Positions 16,895 through 24,066 of a stretch of DNA of 28,000 nucleotides are shown here, one piece after another; position 1 is the stretch's first letter, and each line of letters starts with the position of its first letter. A program made the translations under genes and the position numbers. The stretch lies in assembly GCA_011522945.1 (NCBI GenBank), contig WTHY01000186.1, positions 1 through 28,000 on the forward strand. Reading direction: 5' to 3'. Source of the DNA: Alphaproteobacteria bacterium (GTDB lineage Bacteria; Pseudomonadota; Alphaproteobacteria; Puniceispirillales; Puniceispirillaceae). Below the pieces are notes generated by a model. It saw only the letters and a program-made list of their open reading frames with translations. It did no database searches and was not told the origin of the DNA.

Positions 16895-18130
16895 ATGGCT
16901 GAATTAAAAACCTCACCTCTGGCGCCAGACTATTTTCCAGATATGCCAGCTATGGCTGGCTTATCTATGGCAACAGCGGCCACTGGGATGAAATATAAAA
17001 ATCGTGATGATTTGCTGCTTATGCTTTGGGAACCGGGTACAGAACTGGCTGGTGTCTTCACCAAATCAGCAACCTCTGGCGCACCTGTGCGCTGGTCACA
17101 AACAGTTCTTGCATCTAGACAGGGGCGTGCACTTATCGTCAATGCCGGGAATGCAAATGCTTTTTCTGGCATTGCTGGCACCAAGGCTGTTGAAACCTAT
17201 ACTGAGGCGCTGGCAACTACGCTGGAAATATCGCAAGAAGATATTCTCACAGCCTCCACAGGTGTGATCGGAGAGCCAATAGACCCAGACCAGCTTAGCG
17301 CGCATTTTAAGGATTTAAAATCACATCTTGGGCGCGCCAATTGGCAAGAGGCAGCCAAAGCTATTTGCACAACAGATACCTATCCAAAAGGGGCAACAGC
17401 GCACTGTATGGTGGATGGCAGACAAATTACCATTTCTGGCATTGCCAAAGGGTCAGGCATGATCGCACCAGATATGGCAACAATGCTGTCTTTTATTTCA
17501 ACTGATGCTGCAATCGACCGCGACACTCTACAAAGCTGCCTAACCGCTGCAACCAATAAGAGCTTCAATGCCATTACGGTGGATAGTGATACATCGACAA
17601 GCGATACTGTGTTGCTGGCAGCTACCGGAAAGGCAGGTAATCAGGTAATTACATCTGCAGATGACCCTAATTTTGCGATTTTCCAAAATACCTTACTAGA
17701 TGTCATGACAGATCTTGCCCATCAAATTGTACGTGATGGTGAAGGGGCAACAAAATTTATCAGCATAGATGTGCGTGGCGCCACATCAGATAGGTCAGCC
17801 GCCATCATTGGCAAAGCAATTGCGAATTCCCCGTTGGTGAAAACAGCGATTGCCGGTGAGGATGCAAATTGGGGTCGTATTGTCATGGCAGTCGGTAAGG
17901 CTGGCGAGCCCGCTGATAGGGATAAATTATCTATTTCCATAGGCGGCGTGCAAATCACAGCCTTTGGTGGTCCGGTTGCAACATATGATGAAGCCCCTGT
18001 TGCTGCTCATATGAAAGGTCAGACTATTGATATTTCTGTAGATATTGGCCTTGGTAGCGGGACAGCACAAATCTGGACCTGCGATCTAACTCACGATTAT
18101 ATATCTATTAATGCAGATTATCGAAGTTAA
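16895..18130 (+). CDS. argJ: Bifunctional ornithine acetyltransferase / N-acetylglutamate synthase
   Basis: ArgJ moves the acetyl group from N-acetylornithine to glutamate, closing the cyclic arginine pathway, and in bifunctional forms also acetylates glutamate with acetyl-CoA. The 411-residue precursor cuts itself between A195 and T196 in the APDMATML motif, making T196 the N-terminal nucleophile of the beta chain. The preceding GIAKGSGMI (182-190) and the IVNAGNANAF stretch (81-90) are family hallmarks. GEDANWGRIVMAVGK appears near the C-terminus. It lies 42 bases after the parvulin gene and two bases before the mutT start codon, so co-transcription is likely. Whether it has both activities cannot be read from the sequence. 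Confidence 0.96.
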   Translation: MAELKTSPLAPDYFPDMPAMAGLSMATAATGMKYKNRDDLLLMLWEPGTELAGVFTKSATSGAPVRWSQTVLASRQGRALIVNAGNANAFSGIAGTKAVETYTEALATTLEISQEDILTASTGVIGEPIDPDQLSAHFKDLKSHLGRANWQEAAKAICTTDTYPKGATAHCMVDGRQITISGIAKGSGMIAPDMATMLSFISTDAAIDRDTLQSCLTAATNKSFNAITVDSDTSTSDTVLLAATGKAGNQVITSADDPNFAIFQNTLLDVMTDLAHQIVRDGEGATKFISIDVRGATSDRSAAIIGKAIANSPLVKTAIAGEDANWGRIVMAVGKAGEPADRDKLSISIGGVQITAFGGPVATYDEAPVAAHMKGQTIDISVDIGLGSGTAQIWTCDLTHDYISINADYRS

Positions 18131-18132
18131 GG

Positions 18133-18552
18133 TTGGCGATTATAGCTTTGCCCAGAATCCGTAAATTCATCACAGCCTGCGCCCTTATAGATAGGGATGG
18201 GCGCGTTTTGCTTATAACCCGCCCTGAGGGTAAGGAGATGGCAGGCCTCTGGGAATTTCCAGGCGGCAAAATAGAGGCAGACGAAACCCCTGAAGCAGCG
18301 CTTATTCGTGAGCTTGATGAAGAGGTTGGGATTGATACAAAAGCCTCATGTCTTGCCCCTCTTAGTTTTGTGACACATGCCTATGATGCTTTTGATCTGG
18401 TTCTGCTGCTATATGTGTGTCGAAAATGGCAGGGTCAGGCCCGCGCTCGTGAAGGTGGCATGCTAAAATGGGTGCCACCTGCAAGATTGCGCGACTATGA
18501 AATGCCAGCCGCAAATCAAAGCCTGATATCTGTTATCCAAGATTTGCTGTAA
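18133..18552 (+). CDS. MutT-type Nudix NTP pyrophosphohydrolase
   Basis: Likely removes oxidised or unwanted nucleoside triphosphates by cutting them to the monophosphate and pyrophosphate. In the 139-residue protein the Nudix box is complete at 45-67: G45, E51, REL at 59-61, EE at 63-64 and GI at 66-67. The preceding GLWEFPGGK and the following FVTHAYDAFDLVLLLYVC match the MutT/NudG branch. The start is TTG two bases after the argJ stop, with AAGG touching it; a second TTG at 18148 is possible. The next bases continue in frame, so translation may be coupled to argJ. 8-oxo-dGTP or CTP analogues are the usual substrates; this is inferred. Confidence 0.88.
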   Translation: MAIIALPRIRKFITACALIDRDGRVLLITRPEGKEMAGLWEFPGGKIEADETPEAALIRELDEEVGIDTKASCLAPLSFVTHAYDAFDLVLLLYVCRKWQGQARAREGGMLKWVPPARLRDYEMPAANQSLISVIQDLL

Positions 18553-19027
18553 ACTAAATCTGCATCAGAAAGTTGCTTGAGCGCTTGCTTTCTAGGCATG
18601 CTCCCAAATCTTGTCCGGCCCTCAGTCTTATTACAATTTGAGACAGCCTAACTGGTGGTCATAGCAAGACAGCATTACAGCCAGCCCCTGCCAAAGTTGC
18701 TACTGGCTGATAAGATAAAGTGCTGTTCAGATTGTCATCATCAAAGGCTAGCAAAGTCATACGCATCTATTTACAAATATATATCACTGACAGGACCACT
18801 GGTGACATCACGGTCAACTTCACCGATAAAAATAGTGTTAAAACGCACTATAGGCCCAATTAGCAATTACTTTGGCAAAACCACCAGCAAAGGCTTTAGG
18901 GACATCCAATTGTGAAAGCTGTTGTGAATGCCCAATAATGATATTCGGTAATGCTAGCAACATAGTTATCAGCAAAATTCCAGACCAAGTTTCGGGTATA
19001 ATTATGCAGTGCAATTACCGGACATAA
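18553..19027. other. 475-base gap without an intact gene
   Basis: The largest gene-free stretch here. A plus-strand frame at 18655-18915 has no ribosome site or recognisable domain and is judged spurious. On the minus strand three successive open stretches in different frames have protein-like composition (see the pseudogene entry). No terminator with a T-run was found after mutT or after the methyltransferase stop. Confidence 0.5.
18771..19027 (-). pseudogene. Possible decayed coding remnant, identity unknown
   Basis: Reading the minus strand just past the methyltransferase stop gives three open stretches in three frames: 19027-18899 (containing HNYTRNLVWNFADNYVAS), 18897-18841 (KAFAGGFAKVIANWAYSAF) and 18842-18774 (NTIFIGEVDRDVTSGPVSD). 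Each ends at a stop where the next frame takes over, as expected for a gene broken by two small indels. Residue composition looks protein-like, but no start codon or known domain is recognised, and short open frames occur by chance. The IFIGEV string faintly recalls flavin-reductase-like proteins, which is too little to name it. Confidence 0.25.
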
Positions 19028-19939
19028 TTACGGGGTGCTATCCTCAGGATCCTGCTCAACCACACCCAGCGCTTCAGCCAGTCTGTTTGTTGCACTTCCG
19101 GGACGCAATGGTTTTGGCTGTGTTGCATCTGGTGCCCAGCCCGTAATCGTCACAATTTCAAAACATGCTGGTATGGTGCCAGCCTCAGTGCCATAGCGTT
19201 CCTGATAGATGTCACCAGCACGGAAAAATAAATCACGTCGGCTAAAAGATTTATTGCGATCTACCAGTGCATTTGTCTCGCCCATACCGCGCAAATCCGC
19301 CATAAGCCTGAATATATTTGGATAGTCCACAGTGATAAGATCACTATCTGCAACAGGCATAGCCAAACCAGCCCGCTGCATAAGGCCGCCAATATCACGA
19401 ATATCTGCCATAGGCGCACATCTGGCCCGCATACCGCCACTGACCTCTGTTTCTGCTTCTGACAAACAGGCGCGCAACTCCTGTAGAGTGCGCCCGCCCA
19501 ATAGTGAAACCAGAAGCAGCCCATCTGGTTTTAACGCCAACCGCATTTGCTTTAGTAAACCAGGCAGATCTGTGACCCAATGTAAGAAAAGACAGGATGC
19601 TATAAGATCAAACTCACCTTCTTGTGCAGGCAGTATCTCACCTGTCATAAGACGCGTCTCTATATCCTCAGATAGACCGTCCAGAAAGGCTGGGCTCACA
19701 TCACAATGCGCCATTTCAGCAATTTTACCTGTCTGTTTTAGATGCGGAAATAATGTGCCATCATGACATCCCACATCTAGACCATAGGAAAATTGACGAC
19801 GGACATCTGCAAGCCTATCGGCCAACCGCTCAGAGGCCATCTCTTTCAAGAAGTTGAAATCACCATAAGAGGCTGAGGCTCTATCACGCAATCTCACAAG
19901 CTGCGTCCTATCAAATAGATCAGGTAATGCTGACGTCAT
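19028..19939 (-). CDS. NDUFAF5-like class I SAM-dependent methyltransferase fold protein
   Basis: Bacterial counterpart of mitochondrial NDUFAF5, a complex I assembly factor that hydroxylates an arginine of the NDUFS7 (NuoB) subunit. From the second ATG (19939) it has 303 residues. AAAAGGGG lies six bases upstream and the protein then opens with PDLFDR like its relatives, so this start is preferred over 19990. Visible features are the SAM motif GLDVGCHDG (53-61), FLHWVTDLP (118-126), LLGGRTLQELR (147-157) and the family-specific DLRGMGETNA (215-224) with GSATNRLAE near the end. These match my memory of NDUFAF5 more closely than BioC. It diverges from comF with 78 bases between starts. The hydroxylase activity is inferred. 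Confidence 0.82.
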   Translation of the reverse strand: MTSALPDLFDRTQLVRLRDRASASYGDFNFLKEMASERLADRLADVRRQFSYGLDVGCHDGTLFPHLKQTGKIAEMAHCDVSPAFLDGLSEDIETRLMTGEILPAQEGEFDLIASCLFLHWVTDLPGLLKQMRLALKPDGLLLVSLLGGRTLQELRACLSEAETEVSGGMRARCAPMADIRDIGGLMQRAGLAMPVADSDLITVDYPNIFRLMADLRGMGETNALVDRNKSFSRRDLFFRAGDIYQERYGTEAGTIPACFEIVTITGWAPDATQPKPLRPGSATNRLAEALGVVEQDPEDSTP

Positions 19940-20017
19940 CACAAGCCCCTTTTCACCAGCATGCCATAGCATATCTGATTTATATTTCATTAAGATGTTG
20001 CGTCTATAGTTTGCTTC

Positions 20018-20827
20018 ATGTCGCTAAGACAAGTCATTTCATCATATAAATTTAGATCAGAAGCTGCCCATGTCAGCCTGTCTCTTCTAAATCGTGTCCT
20101 GACAAAAAGCGTAGATGTAATGCTGCCGCCATTATGCGGTATTTGTGACACCCTTATTGAGGCACCAGGCTTATGTATTTCCTGCTTCCAAAAAATGCGC
20201 CCTATCTCAGAGCCTATGTGCCATATTTGTAGCAGGCCGCTTGCTATAATTCTGCCCCAAAATATCTGTGGTGCCTGCATGATAGAGCCGCCACCTTTGC
20301 GTGCTATCCGATGTGCCTACCAGTATAATGATGCTAGCCGTGCGTTGCTTTTGCCCTTTAAACATGCAGGTCATATCCAAAACGCAGCTACAATTGCACC
20401 TTTGTTGCGACAGGCCTTCTCAACGATTGTAACAGAGGGACATATCATCATTCCTATTCCCTTACATTGGCGTCGATTACTCCAAAGACGCTATAATCAG
20501 TCCGCTGAAATTGCCCGCAGATTATGCCGGCCACCTTTTAGCAAGCGGCAAAGCGCACCAAAATTCGTACCAAAATTCGCACCGGAATTTTTGAAACGAA
20601 CGACAGCTACGGATATGTTGCGCGGAAAATCTGCCAGGCAACGACAGCAGGAACTTAAAGGCGTTTTTCAGGTGCCGAAATACGCCTATCCAGCCATTCA
20701 GAATAGGCCTGTCATGCTCATTGATGATGTTATGACAACAGGAGCCACACTTTATGAAGCAGCCCGCACCTTACAGCGAGCAGGCGCAGGTCCCATCGAT
20801 GCTGTATGTTTCACAAGAGTGTTATAA
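20018..20827 (+). CDS. ComF family phosphoribosyltransferase-like protein
   Basis: ComF proteins are linked to uptake of DNA in competent bacteria, though many non-competent species keep one. The 269-residue protein has two zinc-binding cysteine sets at the start (C40, C43, C53, C56 and C68, C71, C84, C87). The family segment PIPLHWRRLLQRRYNQS follows at about 146-162, and the PRPP-binding loop VMLIDDVMTTGATL at 232-245. A 12-bp triplication inserts APKF-VPKF-APEF at 180-191, between the core strands (see repeat entry). It leads comF-grxC-amidase on the plus strand, an order I recall from many Alphaproteobacteria. Its cellular role here is unknown. Confidence 0.9.
   Translation: MSLRQVISSYKFRSEAAHVSLSLLNRVLTKSVDVMLPPLCGICDTLIEAPGLCISCFQKMRPISEPMCHICSRPLAIILPQNICGACMIEPPPLRAIRCAYQYNDASRALLLPFKHAGHIQNAATIAPLLRQAFSTIVTEGHIIIPIPLHWRRLLQRRYNQSAEIARRLCRPPFSKRQSAPKFVPKFAPEFLKRTTATDMLRGKSARQRQQELKGVFQVPKYAYPAIQNRPVMLIDDVMTTGATLYEAARTLQRAGAGPIDAVCFTRVL
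20555..20590 (+). repeat. 12-bp in-frame triplication inside comF
   Basis: Three 12-base units (20555-20566, 20567-20578, 20579-20590) encode APKF, VPKF and APEF. The first two differ at one base. Being a multiple of three, the expansion keeps the frame and lengthens a surface-type loop ahead of the PRPP-binding region. Confidence 0.7.
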
Positions 20828-20829
20828 AT

Positions 20830-20958
20830 GCCGCCTGCTTGATAGGATTTTCATCAGCTTAGTCTGGACAAATCAGACTAAAATACCCATCTCTTATCCA
20901 GCGGCAGAAAGGTGCCCTAAGCTGCCTTACTTTAGAAGGCCGCCATACTTGATAGGAT
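20830..20958 (+). repeat. Direct repeat flanking the comF-grxC gap
   Basis: GCCGCCTGCTTGATAGGAT (20830-20848) recurs as GCCGCCATACTTGATAGGAT (20939-20958), differing by one inserted base and one or two substitutions. The second copy carries the AGGA ribosome site of grxC; the first begins three bases after the comF stop. This suggests a local duplication of the grxC translation start region. Confidence 0.5.
20859..20881. other. Perfect 8-bp stem-loop between comF and grxC
   Basis: TTAGTCTG (20859-20866) and CAGACTAA (20874-20881) pair perfectly around a seven-base loop. No T-run follows on either strand, so an intrinsic terminator is unlikely. It could be an RNA-processing or stability element between the two genes. 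Confidence 0.35.
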
Positions 20959-20963
20959 AGCAT

Positions 20964-21224
20964 ATGGCTAAAATTGAAATTTATACAGCTGCCTTCTGCC
21001 CGTTTTGCACAAGAGCAGTCCGGCTTTTAGAAGCAAAAAATCAGAATTTTGAGCAGATTGATGTAACAGCAAATCGTCAGCTTCGCCAAAAAATGACCAA
21101 CCTAGCAGGTGGGCGCACTTCTGTGCCACAGATATTCATTGATGGTGAGCATGTTGGCGGATGTGACGAGCTACATAAATTAGACCGACTTGGCCATCTT
21201 GATAAGCTCCTAGCACTATCATGA
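20964..21224 (+). CDS. grxC: Glutaredoxin (GrxC type)
   Basis: Small cytoplasmic dithiol glutaredoxin that uses glutathione to reduce protein disulfides and ribonucleotide reductase. In 86 residues it shows the active site C12-P-F-C15, a variant of the usual CPYC with Phe for Tyr. The glutathione-binding TSVPQIFI stretch and the GGCDELHKLDR helix follow. Length and fold match GrxC. AGGA lies seven bases before the ATG. Its stop overlaps the amidase start by four bases (ATGA), indicating translational coupling of a glutathione-dependent enzyme with a likely glutathione-repair amidase. Confidence 0.93.
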   Translation: MAKIEIYTAAFCPFCTRAVRLLEAKNQNFEQIDVTANRQLRQKMTNLAGGRTSVPQIFIDGEHVGGCDELHKLDRLGHLDKLLALS

Positions 21225-22048
21225 CGTTACGTGTAGCAGCTTTACAATTTTGCGGTGCTGCACATGTAGCTGACAATCTGTCTATCATCTCCGCACTGGT
21301 TGCTGACGCAGCCAAATCCGGTGCGCAATGGGTTTGCCTGCCAGAATGTAGCAATCTCATGGGCACTGGCGCAAAGGCTTTGCACGCACGTGCAGAAACA
21401 GCAGATAATGCACTATCTGTAAAAATGCTTTCTGAGCTCGCAAGACAGCATGAAATCACCTTATTTGCAGGCTCACTCCTGCTCCGCGACGCTGGCGCAG
21501 ATAAACTTGTTAATCGCAGTTTTGTCTTTGGCCCAGATGGGCGCTGTTATGCCCAGTATGACAAAATCCACATGTTTGATGCTGATGTTGGAGATGGTGT
21601 TCGCTATGCTGAATCAGATCATTTCAATGCTGGTCAGAAGGCTGTGACAGTTACCATGAATGACATAGTTGCTGGCCTTAGCATCTGCTATGATATCCGC
21701 TTTCCGCATCTTTATCGCACTTTGGCACAGGCTGGCGCCTCAGTGCTAATGACACCAGCTGCTTTCACCTACAAATCTGGCGAGGCACATTGGCACATCT
21801 TGCAACGGGCACGGGCCATTGAAACTGGCAGTTTTGTCATCGCAGCAGCTCAGGTTGGCACGCATGAAGATGGCAGACAAACCTACGGGCATGCCCTTAT
21901 TGTGTCTCCTGGAGGAAATATTTTGGCTGATGGTGGTGCAGATACATCGCCACATTTCATTATTGCTGATTTAGATTTGGCAGAGGTTACACGCGCACGA
22001 CAGGCGATAACAGCTTGGAAGCATAATCCGGCGATCTTAGTGGATTGA
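21221..22048 (+). CDS. Carbon-nitrogen hydrolase, Nit1-type (likely deaminated-glutathione amidase)
   Basis: Nitrilase-superfamily amidase of 275 residues. The catalytic triad is visible as E42 (PECSN), K115 (YDKIHMFD) and C156 (SICYDIRFPHLYR). The AALQF opening and FVFGPDGRCYAQYDKIHMFDAD segment are like Nit1, the enzyme that hydrolyses the deaminated glutathione made by transaminase side reactions. It overlaps grxC by four bases, which fits a glutathione link. That substrate is inferred from family resemblance and neighbourhood. It ends 80 bases before the convergent accA stop; an inverted repeat AGCTGAC/GTCAGCT (22049-22055, 22092-22098) lies between but with no T-run. Confidence 0.87.
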   Translation: MTLRVAALQFCGAAHVADNLSIISALVADAAKSGAQWVCLPECSNLMGTGAKALHARAETADNALSVKMLSELARQHEITLFAGSLLLRDAGADKLVNRSFVFGPDGRCYAQYDKIHMFDADVGDGVRYAESDHFNAGQKAVTVTMNDIVAGLSICYDIRFPHLYRTLAQAGASVLMTPAAFTYKSGEAHWHILQRARAIETGSFVIAAAQVGTHEDGRQTYGHALIVSPGGNILADGGADTSPHFIIADLDLAEVTRARQAITAWKHNPAILVD

Positions 22049-22128
22049 AGCTGACCAAAGCAGGCCAGATTGTACAATGTTCAGCATAGGAGTCAGCTGG
22101 CTTTCATATATGCCTTCAGCTCTGATAG

Positions 22129-23085
22129 TTAGCTCAGACCCTTACTGCCCATAGCAATATATTTTTCACGCCTGTCGAGTTTTAACGAGTCTGACTGCAT
22201 TTGTGACAGGCTGCTCAACTGCTCTGAAATCGTGTCGGACAGACGCTGTAAAGTCAGTGTGATATCACGATGTGCGCCACCTAATGGCTCTTCAACAACG
22301 GCATCAGTCACACCAAGTTTTGACATATCTTGTGCTGTAATCCGCAATGCTTCTGCCGCTGTTTTTGCATGTTCAGCACTACGCCATAAGATTGACGCAC
22401 ACCCTTCTGGGGAAATAACCGAATAAACAGCATGTTCTAGCATAACTACGCGGTTGCCAGTCGCTAGCGCGATTGCCCCACCAGAGCCACCTTCGCCAAT
22501 AATGGTTGAGATAAGCGGAGTAGGCAGGTTCAGACAGGCCTGAATGGCTCTTGCGATGGCTTCTGCCTGACCACGTTCTTCTGCACCGCGGCCTGGATAG
22601 GCACCCGCCGTATCAACAAATGTCAAAACAGGCAGGCCGAATTTCCCAGCCATTTCCATCAACCGGATTGCTTTACGATACCCTTCTGGGCGAACCATAC
22701 CGAAATTCCGCTTGATTCTGTCTTGCGTATTTGTGCCTTTTTCAGTGCCGATAACCATAACCGGCATGCCTTTAAAGCGGGCCAGACCGCCAATAATTGC
22801 ATGGTCTTCTGAATAGTTACGATCGCCTGTCAAAAGTGTGAATTCTGTAAACAACCCATCAATGATCTGTTGCATCTTTGGACGCTCAGGATGGCGGGCA
22901 ACTTGTACCTTTTCCCATGGACCGAGCTTTCTGTAGGTTTGTGCTAATTCCTTTTCAATCCGCAGCTGTAACTTGCCGATCTCTTCGGCAATGTCCAGCC
23001 CATCTGTATTATGCAAATGGCGCAGTTCTTCAATTTTGCCTTCTAAAGCTGCAATTGGTTTTTCGAAATCTAGGAAATGCCGCAT
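22129..23085 (-). CDS. accA: Acetyl-CoA carboxylase carboxyltransferase subunit alpha
   Basis: Alpha half of the carboxyltransferase that, with AccD, transfers carboxyl from biotin to acetyl-CoA to give malonyl-CoA for fatty-acid synthesis. The 318-residue protein opens with the FLDFEKPIAALEGKIEEL helix. It shows RHPERPKMQQIIDGLF (64-79), DTAGAYPG (158-165) and the glycine-rich GEGGSGGA (197-204), all standard AccA features. It follows xerD with a 39-base gap on the same strand. The ribosome site is weak. The accA-xerD pair next to aroK-aroB is an arrangement I recall as common in Alphaproteobacteria. Confidence 0.97.
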   Translation of the reverse strand: MRHFLDFEKPIAALEGKIEELRHLHNTDGLDIAEEIGKLQLRIEKELAQTYRKLGPWEKVQVARHPERPKMQQIIDGLFTEFTLLTGDRNYSEDHAIIGGLARFKGMPVMVIGTEKGTNTQDRIKRNFGMVRPEGYRKAIRLMEMAGKFGLPVLTFVDTAGAYPGRGAEERGQAEAIARAIQACLNLPTPLISTIIGEGGSGGAIALATGNRVVMLEHAVYSVISPEGCASILWRSAEHAKTAAEALRITAQDMSKLGVTDAVVEEPLGGAHRDITLTLQRLSDTISEQLSSLSQMQSDSLKLDRREKYIAMGSKGLS

Positions 23086-23124
23086 GAAATACGCTTCTTT
23101 ACTCTGTCCGGAAGTAATTAAAGT

Positions 23125-24066
23125 TTACCGAATCTTATCAATTTGTGCAAGCGGGTGCGCGTCTGAGACAAGGCCAGTTAGACGGTCGGACCGGCTGCGG
23201 GTATAAATTTGTGTGGTTGCGATATCCGCATGCCCTAATAAGGTTTGCAAGGAACGCAAATCAGCCCCTCGATTGAGCATATGTGTTGCAAAAGAATGCC
23301 GCAGCACATGCGGGCTAACCCTATCTGGTTTTAAGCCAGCACGCATAGCCAAATCTTTTAGCATAAGACTAAATTTTTGCCGGCTAAGTATGCGCTGCCT
23401 GTCTGCAAATAACTGCTTTGTATGCAAGATAGGCCCTTCTGCATCACGCCATCTTAGCCAAGCTTCAGCAGCCTCACGCGCCTGATTTGTTAATGGGACC
23501 ATGCGTTCAGCCCCTCCCTTACCACGCAGAATAAGCCTATCTGCATCATGCAAGGTCACATCACTTTCAAGGCCTAGCAATTCGGATATTCTAAGGCCGG
23601 CAGAATAGAGCAGTTCCAAGGCCGCCAACATGCGCAAATCTTCTGGCGAGGGCAATTCAGATACAGCTTTAAATAGCGTGTCTACCTCTGCTTCACTAAG
23701 ACTTTTTGGCAGGCTGGACGGTAATTTTGGATTATCTAAAGCCCGTGTCGGGTCATCCTGCCTATAGCCATCAGCTATGAGCCAGCGCATGAAATGGCGC
23801 ATGGCGCTCAAACGTCTGGAAATTGTGCGCGCAGAATAAGATCTAAGATGCCATTCATGCAAACAAGCACGACAATCTGCCGTTTGCGCGCCTATCAGAT
23901 TAGCACCTTGTTTTTGCAAAATACGGTCAATATCGCGCAGATCTGTCAGATAGCTTGTCCGTGTATTACGGGCAGCGCCTGTAGTGGCTGACATGGCCTG
24001 AAGAAACAGGTCAATTACTGGATCTTCTATATAGTCAGCCATGGGGCGACCTGCGGCTCTTCTCAT
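23125..24066 (-). CDS. xerD: Tyrosine recombinase XerD
   Basis: Site-specific recombinase that, with XerC and FtsK, resolves chromosome dimers at the dif site. In 313 residues the N-terminal SAM-like DNA-binding domain (about 14-98) is followed by the catalytic domain. The full set of catalytic residues is visible: R159, K183, H253, R256, H279 and Y288. XerD rather than XerC is preferred because of the HSFATHMLNRGADLRSLQTLLGHADIATTQIYT pattern and the neighbours accA and aroK. A phage integrase is unlikely given this core location and the absence of phage genes. Its ATG shares one base with the stop of the upstream gene (TGATG), so translation is coupled. Confidence 0.93.
   Translation of the reverse strand: MRRAAGRPMADYIEDPVIDLFLQAMSATTGAARNTRTSYLTDLRDIDRILQKQGANLIGAQTADCRACLHEWHLRSYSARTISRRLSAMRHFMRWLIADGYRQDDPTRALDNPKLPSSLPKSLSEAEVDTLFKAVSELPSPEDLRMLAALELLYSAGLRISELLGLESDVTLHDADRLILRGKGGAERMVPLTNQAREAAEAWLRWRDAEGPILHTKQLFADRQRILSRQKFSLMLKDLAMRAGLKPDRVSPHVLRHSFATHMLNRGADLRSLQTLLGHADIATTQIYTRSRSDRLTGLVSDAHPLAQIDKIR

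Noticed and set aside
18655..18915. 86-codon plus-strand frame in the large gap
   Set aside because: No ribosome site, no hydrophobic or domain pattern, unusual composition, and the opposite strand looks at least as protein-like.
22049..22098. Inverted repeat AGCTGAC/GTCAGCT between the amidase and accA as a two-way terminator
   Set aside because: The 36-base spacer is long and no T-run follows on either strand.
23125..24066. Tyrosine recombinase as an integrase of a mobile element
   Set aside because: Neighbours are core genes, no attachment repeats, tRNA or phage genes are present, and the sequence has XerD features.
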